Source: Osmia lignaria lignaria
Taxonomy: Eukaryota > Arthropoda > Insecta > Hymenoptera > Megachilidae
Direction of reading: 5' to 3'
DNA: 64,000 bases
NCBI RefSeq assembly: GCF_051020975.1
Contig: NC_135038.1
Coordinates: 4,338,001-4,402,000, forward strand
The position numbers were made by a program, and so were the translations under genes. This document shows, in pieces, positions 13,011 to 24,082 of this stretch; the stretch's first letter is position 1, and each line of letters starts with the position of its first letter. A model generated the notes under the pieces. It made no database searches, had not been told where the DNA came from, and saw only the letters and a program-made list of their open reading frames with translations.

Positions 13011-13598
13011 TTATAACTTTTGTTTTTTGTTTTCTGAATACAACCGCGCAATCAACGTGAAAATGTAATTAATAAATAAAATAAACTGGTTGATAATTAA
13101 TCTTTTTAATTTTTCGCTAAGCTCATTACCAACGTTAATTCGATGCAACTCAACACGCGTGTTTTGACGAGGGACTATCTGACCCAGACACGAGATAGAG
13201 ATATCGTTACGCCGGTACACCGGTACACTGGTACCTACACCGAATCGCTCGAAAGGGTTAAAAACAAAGAATCGTTTAATCGCGACGATCGACGAGGCTG
13301 CGAAAGAGGCGTCGCAACGATCGTTTCTCGCACGGATAATTTTTATCGTCGTTCGTTTAATCGGATCTCGGTCTGTTCGAACGTGACGTAGCTCGCACGC
13401 GATATCGTTCCGTTCGTGTTCACGGTGTTCTTTCTTTTCGCGCGTGATCGAACCGAACAGTCGGTATTCCGCAACGGTGCGCGAGAAATCGGAGAGTTGG
13501 CCAAACGGGGAAATTAATTGCTTGCACGGCAATCGAACACCGATTATTTCGTTACGTCGTTCCAGGAGAAACAACGCGACGCTCCGCTTTGCTGACAC
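13011..13598 (-). other. 195-codon open frame, coding status unproven
   Basis: This frame stays open for 195 codons on the - strand. The translation is basic (Arg/Lys-rich) and ends with a hydrophobic stretch followed by a lysine-rich tail. I recognise no domain. The first codon of the listed frame is GTG rather than ATG. The DNA is rich in TCG/CGA words, which lack stop codons, so the length is less surprising than it looks. It could be an unrecognised exon, but I judge chance more likely. Confidence 0.12.
13212..13235 (+). repeat. Three-copy 8-bp tandem repeat
   Basis: Three adjacent copies of CCGGTACA, the last slightly changed. Confidence 0.6.
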
Positions 13599-15410
13599 GG
13601 AAAAGTCATCGTCCTCTTAGATATCCTGTTTTCTTTTTTTAAACAGCGTTATTCGATATTTCCGCTAAATTCGCGATTAAAATGGATCTGCATCGTCTCG
13701 GCAATTTATCGTTTCGTACGCTCCACTTTCCCAGAAGGAAAGACGAAAAAGAATCCTTTTCGAGAAAGCAGAAACTCGTATCCTCCCACGAAATGATTCG
13801 CAGCAACGCGGAGAACCCTGGGACGAGTTTCATGGAAATAAGGAAGAGAGAAGAAAGGAGCGTGAACGGCAAAAATCCTGCGGGTCGTTCCGCGCGAAGA
13901 AATCGGCCGATTTCGCGGAGATAAAAGGCCCCGGAGAGCGTGCAACAGAGAATCCAGCTGACCTACATTGCCAGTTGCATTCTTCCGTTGCAGTATATGT
14001 CCCCGCGCGTGCTATCGTCGCTCGTTGCAGGTACACGCAGATATAGCGCATTTCACAGTCGTTCCGTATCGCGTATCTCGGATTTTACGATCGACAAGTC
14101 CGAGCAAAAAGTCAAGTTTCAAGAAAACTGGATTCTTCATTGGATGGGAAGAACATCGATAAAACGGCCGTCGTCGCTTTTCTCGCCTTTATCTCAACGA
14201 CCGCGTTTCAAACCGTGACGATTTGTCGAACCAGCTCGTTAACTATCTCTTTATTAATTAACCAATCTCCTCTATTTCTTTCTTTGATAATCAACTATGA
14301 ACAGTTGTTGAAAATCGTACGAGAAAATGAAACAATTGATTGGGAACGATTGAGAAACGATAAATTCGTAAATCAGGTGATCCGAATCGAACTGGTCCAG
14401 GTAGATCGGATTAACGTCACATCTGGCCATAGGTAGTTGTGTTCGTGTACCTTTCATAAATATAAACCTCGTGCTGCATAATCATAAATCTAATGGCGTG
14501 TCTTGCCCGTTCCATAAACGACGCTGTTGGAATCCTTTGGGTGCAAAGACCCACGGACGGATTCTTCTTTGCCAGCTTCTCGATCGGACGCCTCGAATTT
14601 GGATCCGCGAAATCGACTTTCTAATCCTTTCGAGTCTTGCACCAACTCCCACGCGTTCCTTGCGAAACGTCCTTTACGTTAACACGCTGACAAAGCGTCA
14701 AAACCTTCTAAGCTGAGAAAGTTACATTTATTTCTTTTAAAAGATATCTAAATCTTTCGTTGAGTAATTAGCCGTGAACGAAATTCGAAAAGTATGCCCG
14801 TATCCTTAAAACGCCTCAGGTAGAGAACGTTGAAGAAGGATCGTGAAGAAAATCCGCTTAGGAACAATGCAAGGACCTGGTCGAGGCGGTTGTTAAACAG
14901 AAAAGCCGAAAGGTGGACGTGTATACGAGCCGGCAATCAGCTGATCCACTTGGGGACCAGTTCTCTTCTCTCCGCTTCAAGAGCGTGCAGTTAACGCGAC
15001 GAAGCCATGCAAAATAACGCGTGTAGGTGAGCAGACGAGAGAGACGCGAGGATACAAAGGAGAAAAGAGACGAGGAAGAGAGGGGCGAGCGGTAGGAAAA
15101 GAGAAGAAAGGAAAAGAAAAGCTGGAAACGAGGCTGCTGGCGGGGACAGCTGGCGACTGGAATGTGGGTTAGGCTCCCCATAGGTGGGCCGCTCTAATTA
15201 TGAATTAATTCTTGAATAACGGTCGAACTCGCGCGACACCAACAACGTTCGTCGATGAAAACGCGATCCGGAGAACCGGTCGCGCCTGTCACCGACAGGA
15301 CTCTCCTCTTCTTGCTCGTCGAGCTTCCTGTTTCCTCCAGCCTTCCCAGACTTTTCTTCCACATCAAATCGGAAGAAACTTTCTATGTTTTTTTATCTTT
15401 CATTAAAACG

Positions 15411-15626
15411 AATTCTACGAATCCAGTTGCAGGAAGCTCGATACCAGAAGAATGCAATCATTCTTATCGTGCGTTATCGATCGCCTTAATTGCACCCTGC
15501 ACAGTTTTTATTTCAAACAAAATCCTACAATCCAGTTTCAGGAAACCCAACACGAAAGAATGCATGTGTTCTTATCGTCTGTTATCGGTCGTGTTAATTA
15601 CACGGTGTAAAAATGCGCCAACCATT
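15411..15626. repeat. Two-copy tandem duplication, about 109-bp unit
   Basis: Unit A begins near 15411 and unit B near 15521. Shared blocks keep their order and spacing: ATCCAGTT.CAGGAA (15421 and 15530), GAATGCA (15450 and 15558), TTCTTATCGT, GTTATCG.TCG and TTAATT. Two single-base gaps are needed. By hand count identity is a little under 80% over the first 90 or so bases and then fades. The + strand frame across it (15255-15683) shows matching peptides, ECNHSYRALSIALI and ECMCSYRLLSVVLI, which follows from the DNA repeat and does not prove coding. Confidence 0.85.
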
Positions 15627-18173
15627 CAGGCCAGGAAATTTTCAATTAAAAAAGAATCCTGTAATCTCCTGGGTAGAGTGTAATTCGGGTGTTCCTTGGA
15701 ATAGTTTGGATTCGAGAGAAATTCCAGAGGATCCTGTTTCCAGAGGAGCTTTGCCCTGACAGGAAGCAGCACGCGAATAACCGCTCCGAGACACGATGCC
15801 ACGATGCCACGAGGTGATGAATGATTTCTTTGACTCCAGAACGTGGCATTGACTTGTCAGAGGATCATCGTGACAAACGATCTCGACTGCGACGCGATAC
15901 TCTTCTCTTCCGACGTAATTAAACGAGCGAGTTCGCGAACGTGGACCGAGTCCTCTTTCATTTTCTTCCAAACTTTCAAACGTGTTTCGGTCGATGGTTA
16001 TCGAAGTTGTTTCACGGGGTATACGATATTAGGAATATTTAAATCGATGGTTGATCGATCGTCTTATTAATCGGTGTCACGTAGGTCGATAGAAATCATT
16101 AATTCGCGCCTTACTGGCCCGCTCTTGATTTATCAAGCTGTTCGGTTAATTAAACTGGAAGCAGTTCGAACGGTCTTACCTGTATGTAGTTCACAGGTAA
16201 TGTTTTCGAATGAAAATTGCATATTTGTGATTGAAATAGCTAAACGACGTTTTAACCGCGTTTAAGTAGATTTCTGTTGAATTAATTAATGCTACGAACG
16301 ATGATTATCAATTTAGTTACAATAGGATGCAAAGTTTTCTCGACTAATTAGTACATTATTTATCAAGTATGAACGATCGAGTTTGAGATTATCGTACACC
16401 GTCCATTAATCTAAAAGAGCCTACATTTATTCCACTGAACGAGCAAAGAAACTGACTCGGTAAGAATAAGAAACTATCAAAGCTGGTTAAGCTCGGTTAA
16501 TCGAGTTCTTATCCGTACGCGAGAGGGGGAAATTTCACGAGGGAAAGACGAACGAAAAGTGAAGCGAAGCTAAAAGTCCGAGAAAAGTGATAAACAAAAG
16601 AAGTTCGATCCACGGATCGATGATTAAATTCGATAATTATCGCCGCTTAATAACCCGGGAATGTTTCCTATTGAAGAACCGCCGCGACGCGGCATCGTAG
16701 ATCTCGTTTCGTTCCTTTCCATTTCATTCGCTGACCGAAAGGATCCTGAAGGGATTTCTTGCCTCGAAGGACAGATATATGTACACGCCACGCACGTACA
16801 ACGTCCGGTAGAGAAACAGAGAAAGAAAGCGAAGAAGGGAAGTGGAAAGAGGTAGAAGAGCAAAGTCACCGATTTAAATTGAAGTCGAGGAACACCCGCG
16901 AGGGAGAAACATTCGCTGGCCTATCGGGTTTAATAACACCCAGGCACCGAGTCTATCTGAAATTACGGATGCTGCTCCGATCTCTAACTCTTCTTTCTCC
17001 CTTTTTCCTCCAACATTCGAAGATCAACGCGATAGATGGAATCCTTGCTCCTAATAATATCAGCTGGAACGAATAAAAATACTCCAAAATTTTCTAGAAT
17101 CATTTCTTAATTACGTACACGCGTATGCATAGAATAGAATAAATATCTGAAGAATGATTATTCGATGATCGGTTCCCCCATTATCCTCGAGAAAATTAGA
17201 CGAACATTATTTTTTGAAAAATTGGCGTCCGTGGGAGCAACAACGTTGCTCCTCCATATTTATAAGGTTCGTATTACTGAATTCTCGCTTCGACGATAAT
17301 TGAAAACCTGCTGAATTAGCTATTAATTCTTACGGCCTAATTTATGCGAAACGAGCCATAACTATTCATAGAGAGCGGCGATACACCATTACAGTCCGGC
17401 AAAAAACTACAATCCGTATTCTTTGCCTATGCCACGCTTTTTTTTTCTCTCTCTTTCTCTCTTTTTGCTCTATCTTCTCTTTTTCCTCCGTTCCACGTGC
17501 GGGTTTTGTCCGACTGGGATTTGCATATCCGCGTTGTAACAATTATTGAAAGCAACGTGGAACAAATGAAACATGAATCAACAGAAACCAATAAAAAAAA
17601 AATAATAATAATAAACTATTGATTCGCGATACAAAAAGCACAGAGAACGTTCGTTAACCAATCGAACAGGTAGGAATTTTGCAAATTAATGAAGTAAATG
17701 AAATTTTTTGCACTCTTCAGCACGAAAAGTGACAGACAAAATGCAACTAGTATCCCATTTTTGCATCGTTACGAAACAGAGGCAGAAATATTCATGACTG
17801 AAAACGACGAGAGAGAAATTTGCATGCAAGATCGTACGTTTTCCTCGTCGCTCGAATAAGTCTATTCTCGGTTAGTGATGTAGGTCGCCTAATAGACCGG
17901 GCAAGAAAACTCGAAGGAACAAGAAATCGATCAGGATGAAACAACACGGAGAATCGCGGTGTTCGAGAGGATCCTGGCGAGTGAACACGAAGAAGAATAG
18001 ACGCGACGCCGGCACATGTGGCCGTCATTAGTCATTCGAAATTCTTCTGTCTTCGCTTTTTAATTCGTGCATCGAGATCGCGAAGGTTTCACGGCCTCGT
18101 CCAAGTAGCCTGAGGGGAAGAAATACACAACGACAACGAACACGAAGACGAAGGAAGACGTAGGAGACGTGGT
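15627..18173. other. Non-coding unique DNA
   Basis: No gene is supported. Contents are a small inverted repeat at 16176-16200 and a pyrimidine tract near 17440-17490. A POU octamer-type ATTTGCAT lies at 17519-17526, inside a short GGAT/ATCC dyad. An AT-rich stretch from about 17250 to 17420 has several homeodomain-like cores and looks like regulatory DNA in texture only. Confidence 0.55.
16176..16200. promoter_or_regulatory. Inverted pair of ACAGGTAA sites
   Basis: TTACCTGT (16176-16183) and ACAGGTAA (16193-16200) form a perfect 8-bp inverted repeat with a 9-nt spacer. Each arm carries CAGGTA, a core shared by Zelda-like and Snail/ZEB-type zinc-finger sites. This may be a paired binding site or a chance dyad. 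Confidence 0.3.
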
Positions 18174-18202
18174 AGAAGAAGAAGAAGAAGAAGAAGAAGA
18201 AA
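18174..18202 (+). repeat. (GAA)n microsatellite
   Basis: About nine GAA copies. It is complementary to the TTC tract at 18339-18378. Confidence 0.9.
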
Positions 18203-18240
18203 TAGGAGAATGGTTGTAAAGGGAGGTGAAGAAGTGCACA

Positions 18241-18263
18241 TTCGAACTGGAAGAAGGTTCGAA
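18241..18263. other. 7-bp inverted repeat
   Basis: TTCGAAC (18241-18247) and GTTCGAA (18257-18263) with a 9-nt spacer. It lies in the interval between two complementary microsatellites and would stack inside any hairpin they form. Confidence 0.6.
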
Positions 18264-18338
18264 GTAAGGGGAATGAGAGAAAATCACGCGTGGTTCGTCA
18301 TAAGAGGAATTCCTTTAGCGATACTCGGCCCTCCATCT

Positions 18339-18378
18339 CTTCTTCTTCTTCTTCTTCTTCTTCTTCTTCATCTTCTTC
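18339..18378 (+). repeat. (TTC)n microsatellite
   Basis: About twelve TTC copies with one CAT interruption near the end. It is in opposite orientation to the GAA tract 136 bp upstream. Confidence 0.9.
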
Positions 18379-18542
18379 CCTTGTCCCGACTCTGTTTCGT
18401 TCCTTTCGTCCCTTCTGGCCCAAAGACCCTGTGCTTTTTTACTGGTTTATGGGATTTTTTTCACGCGGACCGCCGAGTCGTACATCAGAGAAGGCTGACT
18501 GAGGTCTTTCTCTCCTTCGGCTCCTATCTTTCTTTCTCCTCC

Positions 18543-18562
18543 ACCGTGTGTGTACACACGGT
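18543..18562. other. 8-bp stem with 4-nt loop
   Basis: ACCGTGTG (18543-18550) and CACACGGT (18555-18562) flank TGTA. This is a compact perfect hairpin in a pyrimidine-rich context. Confidence 0.6.
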
Positions 18563-18814
18563 TCCGTCTACTCCTTTCTCTTTCTATCCTCCTCACTTTC
18601 TCATTCCTTTTACTTCCCTTTCTTTTCTCGATGGTGGTTGAAGGGTCGTGTACGAGCAAGGGAGAAGAAAACAGGAGACGAACAATAAAAAAGAGCAAAT
18701 GCCAGCCGCCATAAAAACAACTGAAAGTATTAAAAACTTTAGGCCTTTTACTGCGGAGAGCTGCCTTCTCGGGGAAGGTACAGTCGGACGTGTACCAACG
18801 ACTCGCCTCGTCGA

Positions 18815-18843
18815 CTCTTCTTCTTCTTCTTCTTCTTCTTCTT
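18815..18843 (+). repeat. (TTC)n microsatellite
   Basis: About nine TTC copies, the third member of the local GAA/TTC cluster. Confidence 0.9.
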
Positions 18844-21800
18844 GATCCTGTTCTGGCCAACCTCGACGTATCGTCGATTCAAAGATAATTGAATAATTGT
18901 TTAAAAACTATTTCGATCGAACGCCACGCGTGGCTGTTACCATGCTTCTTTCTACTTTCACACGTTTACTTCCCGCGTCAATGTTCTTTGGGCCAGGGTT
19001 AATGCCAGAGAAGAGAGGACAAATTCTGAATGACGTTACTATTATGACAATGATAATAATATAAGGGAGAGTAAATTAAAAGCTGAAATCTGGAACAGTG
19101 AACTTTCCCTCTCAATCGTAAAGAACAATTCGATTTTTAAACGATCCTACACGACGTGTGCACATATTTTTCGCTTTCTTTTTTCCATTAATAAAGGGAG
19201 AAAAGGCGTTGAGAATGGAAGTAATTCGGAACGCGTTACACCAAGGAGAATCCATTTCCACGCGAACCTCGATCCCCGGGCAATTTCTTGCGCTCGTCTT
19301 TTCCCGGATGATGAAAAAAATCGTGTCTCGAAGCTAGCATGAAACAGAGGAAAAGAGAATCCTCGTCTGGGTGGCGGTTACCAGCGAACCCGGACGAAAA
19401 GGAAAGAAAAAAGGAACGGGGGGATGGAGGCCGTGGCTCGTAAAATTATCGTACTTTAATAAAACGTGTCGTGCAAAACGCGAGGATAACGAGAAAATAT
19501 AGGGTTCGAAAGACTGGTGAAATTTATAGAGCGATCGCCACAACTGGCCGGAACAAACCGAGAGATGGAGAAAGAGAGAAGAAAGCCACTTTTTGGGACG
19601 GCCAAGGTAGGGTTTAGTTCAGGGGCACAATAAGATAACGAATAAATCAACGGAATACAGAGAGTATCGAGGTTCGCGGGTCGATGCTTTACGAGCGAAC
19701 GAGATCCTTTCGAACCTTGAACACAATTCATCGGGAAAAGAAAGAAAATCCGCGACAAACAGCTACTACCTGAACCCGATGAAGAAGAGTAGAAGAGGAG
19801 AAGAGATAGAACGCACACAAGGGTGAAGGGAAATTCTTCGAGACGACCAAATGGCCTCGACTTTATCGTCATTACCAATTTTAATAAACGTTTCCACGCA
19901 TATTCCACGAACGCGTGCAGATTCATTAGCTCATTTTTACGAGCGTAAAAATAAAAGACCTGACGTAAAATCGGTGTATATCTGCATCGCGACATTAATA
20001 AACACGCTTGCAGCGGTTCTCACTCGACCCTCAAGTCCTTGTTCGCGAATTTTAATATCGTTTAATAAACTGTAATTACCGTTTAATCATAGAACTTTTA
20101 CAAGCCTTAAAATCTTCAATGAACAAGCTAATACATTCTCTGAAAGTACTATTTCATAGAGGATTCTAATGATTTTATAAATTTAATTATTCTAAACATC
20201 GACCAATATCATCTGCTTATGGCTTATACCATAGAAATTTTTAAAATGACTATATAGTACAAAGAAGGCAACTGTAGAACCTCGAGTAGCTGAATATTCG
20301 TAACGGAGCGCAGATTGCTCGATGGAAATGTTTAATCGCCGGGTTGGATAAGCTAATTCAAACATCGCTAATCTGTGCGCAGCCAGATTACGAGGAACGA
20401 GTTGCGCGATAAATAAACAACCATGTGAAAAAAAGAAAGAAAAGAGGAAGCTGGCGTAGTAGCAGGAATTTCTCTAATCTCTGCAAACCAGCCTACCCTC
20501 GCACCCATCCTCCGCCCCTTGCCTCGATAGGTTGGCAAGAGGAGTCTTAGGTGCCCCTGCAGGGCACCCATGACTACGTTGCACCGCACTGAGAGGGCCG
20601 CGGCAGCAGTAAATCTCGCGGACAAACAATCATAATTTTCGAAGAGCTAACAAAAAGCAAGAGACTCTTTAAAGGGAGCCGATGCCAGCCAACATGAAAT
20701 GCGGCCGCCTCCGCGCCTCCAATTGTTTCGACGTTTTCTTCCCTCCCCTCTAACCCTTTCTACACAGCCTCCGCGCCCTCTTTTTCTCTTTTCGTCCTTT
20801 ACTCCTTTCCACCAGATTCGCCTCCGCGTGTATCAACAAGTGTGCTCCTCTGCTTTCCCCATCATCTCTTCATTCCACCGTCCCGCTGTGACGGTACGAA
20901 TTTTTCTCTTTCCGCGAATCGAATTCTTCGGGGTTGAATATTTTCAACAACCCGTGTTCACATGTATCGTGCGATCTAAAGAACTTGTCGAGCGATAGAA
21001 GAAGGATAAACGGAGGGTAAAATTTCTCAATTACATCCTGTGCAAAGGAAAAACACCACCTGTTTGAAAGTTACTCGTTTTCTCTCCCTCCGAGCAATCG
21101 AATTACAGACCCTATGTCTGAGAATGGTCGAAGAACAAGAAAGAGTGCGGCTCGAATTAATTCACACGGCTAAACTTTATTGAACACGAAAAAGGAATGA
21201 GCCTGAAACGAACTCCACGAAGCTTATCGAGGCTAGTGATTCTGATTACACACTCCGAACGGAATCGTCAAGCTTGTTCCCCATAAAAATTCACCCTCTA
21301 CCCCCCGTACGATATCGCGTTTCTTTCCATGGCTGGTTTCTTAAATCTCCCAGATAGCATCGTCGCGTACAATCAGACTGCGTTTCTTGGTTATTTCCAG
21401 TCAGTCGGACCGTGAGCAACGCTAATTTTCCGCTCTAACCGAACGCGATATTCCTCCCTGACCGGCAATTACTGCATCCTCATCCATTCGACAGCCGTAC
21501 GTGTTTCCAGAACGCGATTCGCCAATCAACGCGAGAATTCTTCACGGTAAAAAGTTTCATTTTTTCCCCCCTACTCAAGGGAACAATACGTTTGGTCAAT
21601 GTTAAATCGGGCTTCGAAGCTTGTACACCTTTCAGAAAGCGAGACTAAAGCGACTGCCAACTACTTTACGGCCTCCCCTGCAATAACCCATCGCTTCCCT
21701 CGCATCATTCAAATACTTTGTTGCTGCAACGCGCGCGGAAATGTTAAAAAGCTCGTATAAATTATAAATAAACCCACCTCCTTCGTTTCTATCTCTGTCC

Positions 21801-22299
21801 GATCGTTCGCGTCAATGGACGAATGAAAAAATATGCCGAATCTACGGTGGTATTTACCTCGACTTTTCTCAACGAGTATCCTCGTTCCTGCCTCGTCGTG
21901 TTTCTTCTTTGGCGACCATAGTCCTCGACGAAGCAGCACCGAACCTGCTGAAATCGCGATGAAATGGTTGATCCTCGTGGTTCATTCGTCGCGACGATTA
22001 GCTTTTCCAGCTCGAAGGACTCGTGTCACCGTGTCTCATCGTTCACTATCGCGACAGTAACGGTTGTCTAGGTTCGTGGATCGCTTTGGCATCGTTTTTC
22101 AAATCACATCTAACAGTTTAATTAGGGAGGTTCACAGCAAGGTCGGCGAAGATTTCGTAACTTAATCTTATTCTTCTTCTTCGAGAGAGAGAGAGCACAC
22201 TTGTCACGAAAAATAATAAATATCACACGGCCAAAATATTCACACCGTCCACGAAAAATCACTGGCCTCGTTTCCCGAGCGTCGCACTGTCATCCAACC
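18844..22299. other. Non-coding unique DNA
   Basis: No gene supported. A 179-codon - strand frame (19456-19995) has a Ser/Gly patch after a hydrophobic run but no recognisable domain. GGTGCCC and GGGCACC form a 7-bp hairpin with a 5-nt loop at 20550-20568. GCCTCCGCG occurs three times within 125 bp (20707, 20767, 20820). A TCAGTC initiator-like word lies at 21401-21406 with no TATA box upstream. Confidence 0.55.
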
Positions 22300-22480
22300 C
22301 GAACCGGGTGTTTATCACTTATTCAACGCGACGAACGCGACACCGTGACCGATTCACCACCCCTCGCGTAGTATATCATCATTTTCTTCCGCTAGCCGCG
22401 ACAAGTCGAGAATTCGCGAAGCATCATCGCGATGCCACTGTCCTCTCTTCGCTGGCTGGTTCTCCAGTTCCTCGAGGAGA

Positions 22481-22510
22481 GGGTGGGTGCGTGGGTGGGT
22501 GGGGAGAGGG
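22481..22510 (+). other. G-quadruplex motif
   Basis: Six runs of three or more G fall within 30 nt (22481, 22485, 22493, 22497, 22501, 22508) with loops of 1, 5, 1, 1 and 3 nt. This fits the canonical G3+N1-7 rule with tracts to spare. Further G runs follow on the same strand up to about 22870, so GC skew is sustained downstream. Confidence 0.7.
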
Positions 22511-22603
22511 TTTGTTTTTCTACCGATGGTGGCAGATTCGTCCGGATAAGGGTGGGGGTTGTAGACGCGCGTGCACCAACGAACAGATACGATAACGTCG
22601 CAA

Positions 22604-22628
22604 AAACTAAACGCGAACGTTTTAGTTT
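22604..22628. other. 8-bp inverted repeat
   Basis: AAACTAAA (22604-22611) and TTTAGTTT (22621-22628) flank a 9-nt CpG-rich spacer. It is an AT-rich dyad inside the most GC-rich block, which makes it stand out locally. Confidence 0.55.
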
Positions 22629-23482
22629 CCGTTTTTCCGTGAAATTTGCTTATCCGCGCGACCTCCACCGTTGGTCGGTGATGTGCTGGGGGGATGATCG
22701 CGACGTATCCGAGGGTTCTCCACCCGTGAAACTCGGTACCCGGTGTGCCTTCCACTCGAGCGCGGAACTCTCCACTGTGCCACTTGGGTGGGGGCGGTTT
22801 GGATCGACAAGAAGTGGGGGTGTTCCGTGGCTTCCGTCCGTAGGGGGCGGTCTGGTTCCGTCCGTGGGTCTTAGCTGTCCATCGACCAGGCGTTAGGATC
22901 CTGGCTCGAACGCGACACGGTGAAAGTCGATGGAGAAGGATAACGAGAACGCGGCGCGATTCATCCCCGGGTTGACAAAGGGGTAGAAGATGGTAGCGCG
23001 GAGGACGCGAGAATGGTAAACGCGTCCGAGCTGAGAGAGAGTCTTTCACCGAGCCCAGAACGTGAAACTAGCGAGTGCGCGTGGCTCGGCTGGCGCGAGA
23101 TGACTGAACCCCTCCGAAGGGTGAGAGAGAGACAGAGAGGAGGGGAGCGGTGCCACTACTTTTGCCCCTTCTTCATCGTACTCGGAACGGAACGATCCAC
23201 GGTTCGTGGTCCCCACCAAAGGTTCTGGAACGATGCCCCACCCCGTCGGACGGAACGACGCGTCGCGTTCTCCCCGCCTCCACCGTCCTTCCACCTCGTC
23301 CCTAGCGTTCCGCGCAGCGTCGGTTCGCGTCGCGTCGTACCGCCGCGGTTCCCCCCGAACAACCAACCAACTCTCCCCCACGCAATTCTTCGCGTTCGTC
23401 GCTGTCTCTGTCCGACCCGAACGCGGTTCCCTCGACTCTTCTGCTACGCTCTGACTGAAACCGTGGATATAGAAAGAGTAAC

Positions 23483-23533
23483 CGCGGCCGGAACCGTGGC
23501 ACGAAGAAGGACGGATAACGTGCCACCGCCGCG
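23483..23533. other. Two-tier hairpin, 8 + 6 bp
   Basis: The inner arms GTGGCACG (23496-23503) and CGTGCCAC (23519-23526) enclose 15 nt. The outer arms CGCGGC (23483-23488) and GCCGCG (23528-23533) add six more pairs across an asymmetric internal loop (7 nt against 1 nt). The same pairing is possible on either strand. Confidence 0.6.
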
Positions 23534-24054
23534 CACACCGATCCAACAGTTCTTCTGGTCTTCGTCTACCGTGGCCGGCACTCGTCCACCGGCTGGCGAG
23601 CGGCGTGCTGCGCCCCGGGGCTGCTTTCGATGCCTCGTCCACGTGCTTCTTCTTCTTATCGCAGAGTCACCCTCGCGCTCCTGCGACTGGAGGGGGCTGT
23701 GGGTGGGTCCACCATTCCACTCGATCAACTTGATGCTTGATCCTCGTTGACACGGGGAGTTACTTTCTTCCTCTTCGTGGCTCCATACAGGCCGACCACT
23801 TTCGGAGCATCGTTACGCATTCGTGTACTTTGACGATTGGAATTTCGTTCTTCGAGAGGTCCTTTTCTTCTTTTAAGAGATTCGTAATTGCGAGTTTTAC
23901 TTGTTTACGTAAAAAAAGTACTATCGTCGAAGACGTGTAATAGAATCACCACCCCTGCGCAGAATCGCCAAAGTGCAGTGCCAGCCAATGGGAGCAACCC
24001 CCTCCCCTGCTGGTACCTCCCACATTTCACCCCCCGAGAAACGAGACGGTTGTG

Positions 24055-24082
24055 TCATCGTCGCCGCTTATCGGCGCGATGA
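24055..24082. other. 11-bp hairpin with one bulge and 5-nt loop
   Basis: TCATCG (24055-24060) and CGCCG (24062-24066), separated by a bulged T, pair with CGGCG (24072-24076) and CGATGA (24077-24082). The loop is CTTAT. A second smaller dyad, TAGGGT/ACCCTA with a 9-nt spacer, follows at 24095-24115. A CCAAT word lies upstream near 23985. Together with the GC-rich block before it, this could be the edge of a promoter region. Confidence 0.6.

Larger units (their letters stand above)
12481..15410. other. Non-coding unique DNA
   Basis: No gene is supported apart from one unusually long open frame on the - strand (13011-13598, listed separately). Short homeodomain-type AT cores occur near 14250-14290 and 15190-15210. 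Confidence 0.55.
22300..23750. promoter_or_regulatory. GC-rich block, candidate promoter and 5' exon region
   Basis: This is the most GC-rich part of the window. It has many CpG steps and strand-biased G runs on the + strand from 22481 to about 22870, then C-rich sequence from about 23200 to 23440. It holds a G-quadruplex motif and two inverted repeats (listed). Stop codons are scarce, which explains the 245-, 231- and 198-codon frames overlapping on both strands; none has a recognisable domain. A TCAGTC initiator-like word lies on the - strand at 23453-23458. Direction of transcription cannot be decided, and an unusual GC-rich intron segment is the alternative. Confidence 0.35.

Noticed and set aside
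19456..19995. 179-codon - strand frame with a hydrophobic segment
   Set aside because: No family resemblance. The hydrophobic run comes from pyrimidine-rich DNA read as Leu/Phe/Ser.
23013..23750. 245-codon + strand frame, with 231- and 198-codon - strand frames overlapping the block
   Set aside because: All lie in the GC-rich block where stops are rare. They overlap each other on opposite strands, are Arg/Pro/Ser-rich by composition, and show no domain or splice context.
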